Part shown: positions 61,254 through 61,810 of the stretch, in pieces
Layout: the number at the start of each line of letters is the position of its first letter
How positions within the stretch are numbered: the stretch's first letter is position 1
NCBI RefSeq assembly: GCF_001905905.1
Contig: NZ_LIVT01000002.1
Span: 656,652 to 718,461 of the forward strand
Direction of reading: 5' to 3'
Source: Streptomyces sp. CB02366
GTDB taxonomy: Bacteria > Actinomycetota > Actinomycetes > Streptomycetales > Streptomycetaceae
DNA: 61,810 bases
Made by a program: the position numbers and the translations under genes
The notes under the pieces: generated by a model
Seen by the model: the letters and a program-made list of their open reading frames with translations, nothing else
Databases searched by the model: none
Told to the model about the DNA's origin: nothing

Positions 61254-61500
61254 TCGGACCTGACGGATGAGCAGCGGCTTCTGGTCGAGCTGTGGCTACC
61301 GGCGGCGCGAGCCGGGCCGTAGGGCGGACGGCGGGAGAAGCGCCCTCCTCGGCAGCTCGTGGACGCGATCTTCTACGGGGTACGCACCGGGTGCGCCTGG
61401 CTCCCACTGCCGACGTCGGCCGATGGGCCGCTGCCGCAAGATGCAGTAGTGACAAGGCGGCTGTCGTCGGATGCCGTGGCCGGCCAGAAGGCGCGTTCAA
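61254..61500 (+). pseudogene. Decayed IS5-type transposase fragment
   Basis: From about 61257 the frame reads DLTDEQRLLVELWLPAARAG, then a stop (TAG at 61320), then RQLVDAIFYGVRTGCAWLPL, a clear match to the N-terminal part of IS5-family transposases (usual form DLTDEQ..L..LLP and R..VDAILY.VRTGC.W..LP). Agreement is then lost, and no catalytic DDE region or terminal repeat is found. The 468-bp stretch 61174-61641 contains only this debris. It marks an insertion and deletion event downstream of the DUF58 gene. Confidence 0.75.
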
Positions 61501-61641
61501 GCTCTTCAAGGGAGCGGTCACGGTTCAAGGGACGCGTCACCGATCGATCGCCCTACGGTCAGATCTCCCACGCGGTCCGGGGCGGTCGCCGATTGCGGCT
61601 CGGCCCCTTGTTTCGACAGAGGCCCCGAGAAACGGGTGGTG

Positions 61642-61810
61642 ATGTTCCGGCTCTGGGCCGCGGACATGGTCCCGGGCGGGGTCGGCGAGGTCGTCGTGAT
61701 GCCGTTCGACGCGATCATGCCCGCCGTCCGGGACGGCGAGGTGGACGCGGGCCTGGTCATCCACGAGGCGCGCTTCACCTACCGGAACTTCGAGCTGCAC
61801 GACCTCGCCG
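61642..61810 (+). pseudogene. MqnD-like menaquinone synthesis protein, 5'-truncated fragment (runs off the right edge)
   Basis: From ATG 61642: MFRLWAADMVPGGVGEVVVM, then PFDAIMPAVRDGEVDAGLVI and HEARFTYRNFELHDL. This matches the middle of MqnD (1,4-dihydroxy-6-naphthoate synthase of the futalosine menaquinone pathway), where the PFD.IMPAVRDG.VDAGL.IHE.RFTY segment lies near residue 100. The roughly 90 preceding residues are not visible: upstream frames are open but unlike MqnD. Transposase debris sits just upstream, so this is probably a displaced or truncated copy. The sequence past the window could show whether a full C-terminal half remains. Confidence 0.6.

Noticed and set aside
1..61810. 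tRNA or rRNA genes, and TTA (bldA-dependent) codons
   Set aside because: No tRNA-like cloverleaf or rRNA sequence was noticed. The TTA or TAA strings I inspected within genes were out of frame. This was a reading by eye, not an exhaustive scan.

Overview
The window is high-GC actinobacterial DNA, almost certainly a Streptomyces chromosome. The GC content is very high and third codon positions are nearly all G or C. GTG and TTG starts are common. Gene order matches what I remember of the S. coelicolor core (prfB, pkaB, pkaA ... secA, hpf, comF, lpqB, mtrB, mtrA, mtnA). No rRNA, tRNA or CRISPR array was found.

Layout. (1) 1-9421: the start of a secreted GGDQG-repeat protein that runs off the left edge, release factor 2 (prfB), two membrane-anchored Ser/Thr kinases (pkaB and pkaA type), and a divergent FHA plus FtsK/EccC-like ATPase protein. 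(2) 9646-13433: a sugar ABC importer (lipoprotein plus two permeases, no ATPase) behind a good promoter. (3) 13638-34563: a wall glycopolymer (teichoic-acid-like) region. It holds four TagF-like glycerophosphotransferase proteins, three of them fused to GT2 domains, a GT4 glycosyltransferase, two SAM methyltransferases (one TylF/MycF-like), a polytopic membrane protein, a TetR regulator, and a TagGH-type ABC exporter. A 160-bp MITE-like element sits exactly between two convergent stop codons. (4) 34738-42047: the giant NAD-glutamate dehydrogenase, a HAD hydrolase, a DUF6912 protein and an Rv3235-like protein. (5) 42113-55543: secA, a GNAT acetyltransferase, a YcaQ-type DNA glycosylase, a NarL-type response regulator, long-form HPF, a ComF-like protein, and the mtnA-mtrA-mtrB-lpqB cluster. 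(6) 55684-61173: a tightly overlapping operon of a membrane protein, DUF4129, DUF4350, MoxR ATPase and DUF58. (7) 61174-61810: decayed IS5-type transposase DNA and an out-of-context, 5'-truncated MqnD-like fragment.

How the parts fit. The kinases and the FHA protein look like a phospho-signalling module. Region 3 looks like a system that builds, possibly methylates, and exports a phosphate-linked surface polymer. Within it the TagF domains differ in which catalytic histidines they keep, and one GT2 domain has lost its metal/nucleotide-binding acidic motifs, so some members may be regulatory or acceptor-binding rather than catalytic. MtrAB-LpqB and SecA are conserved envelope functions. The most unusual signals are the divergent TagF/GT2 set with methyltransferases, the promoter-hairpin-polypyrimidine leader of the exporter operon, and the MITE-like element.
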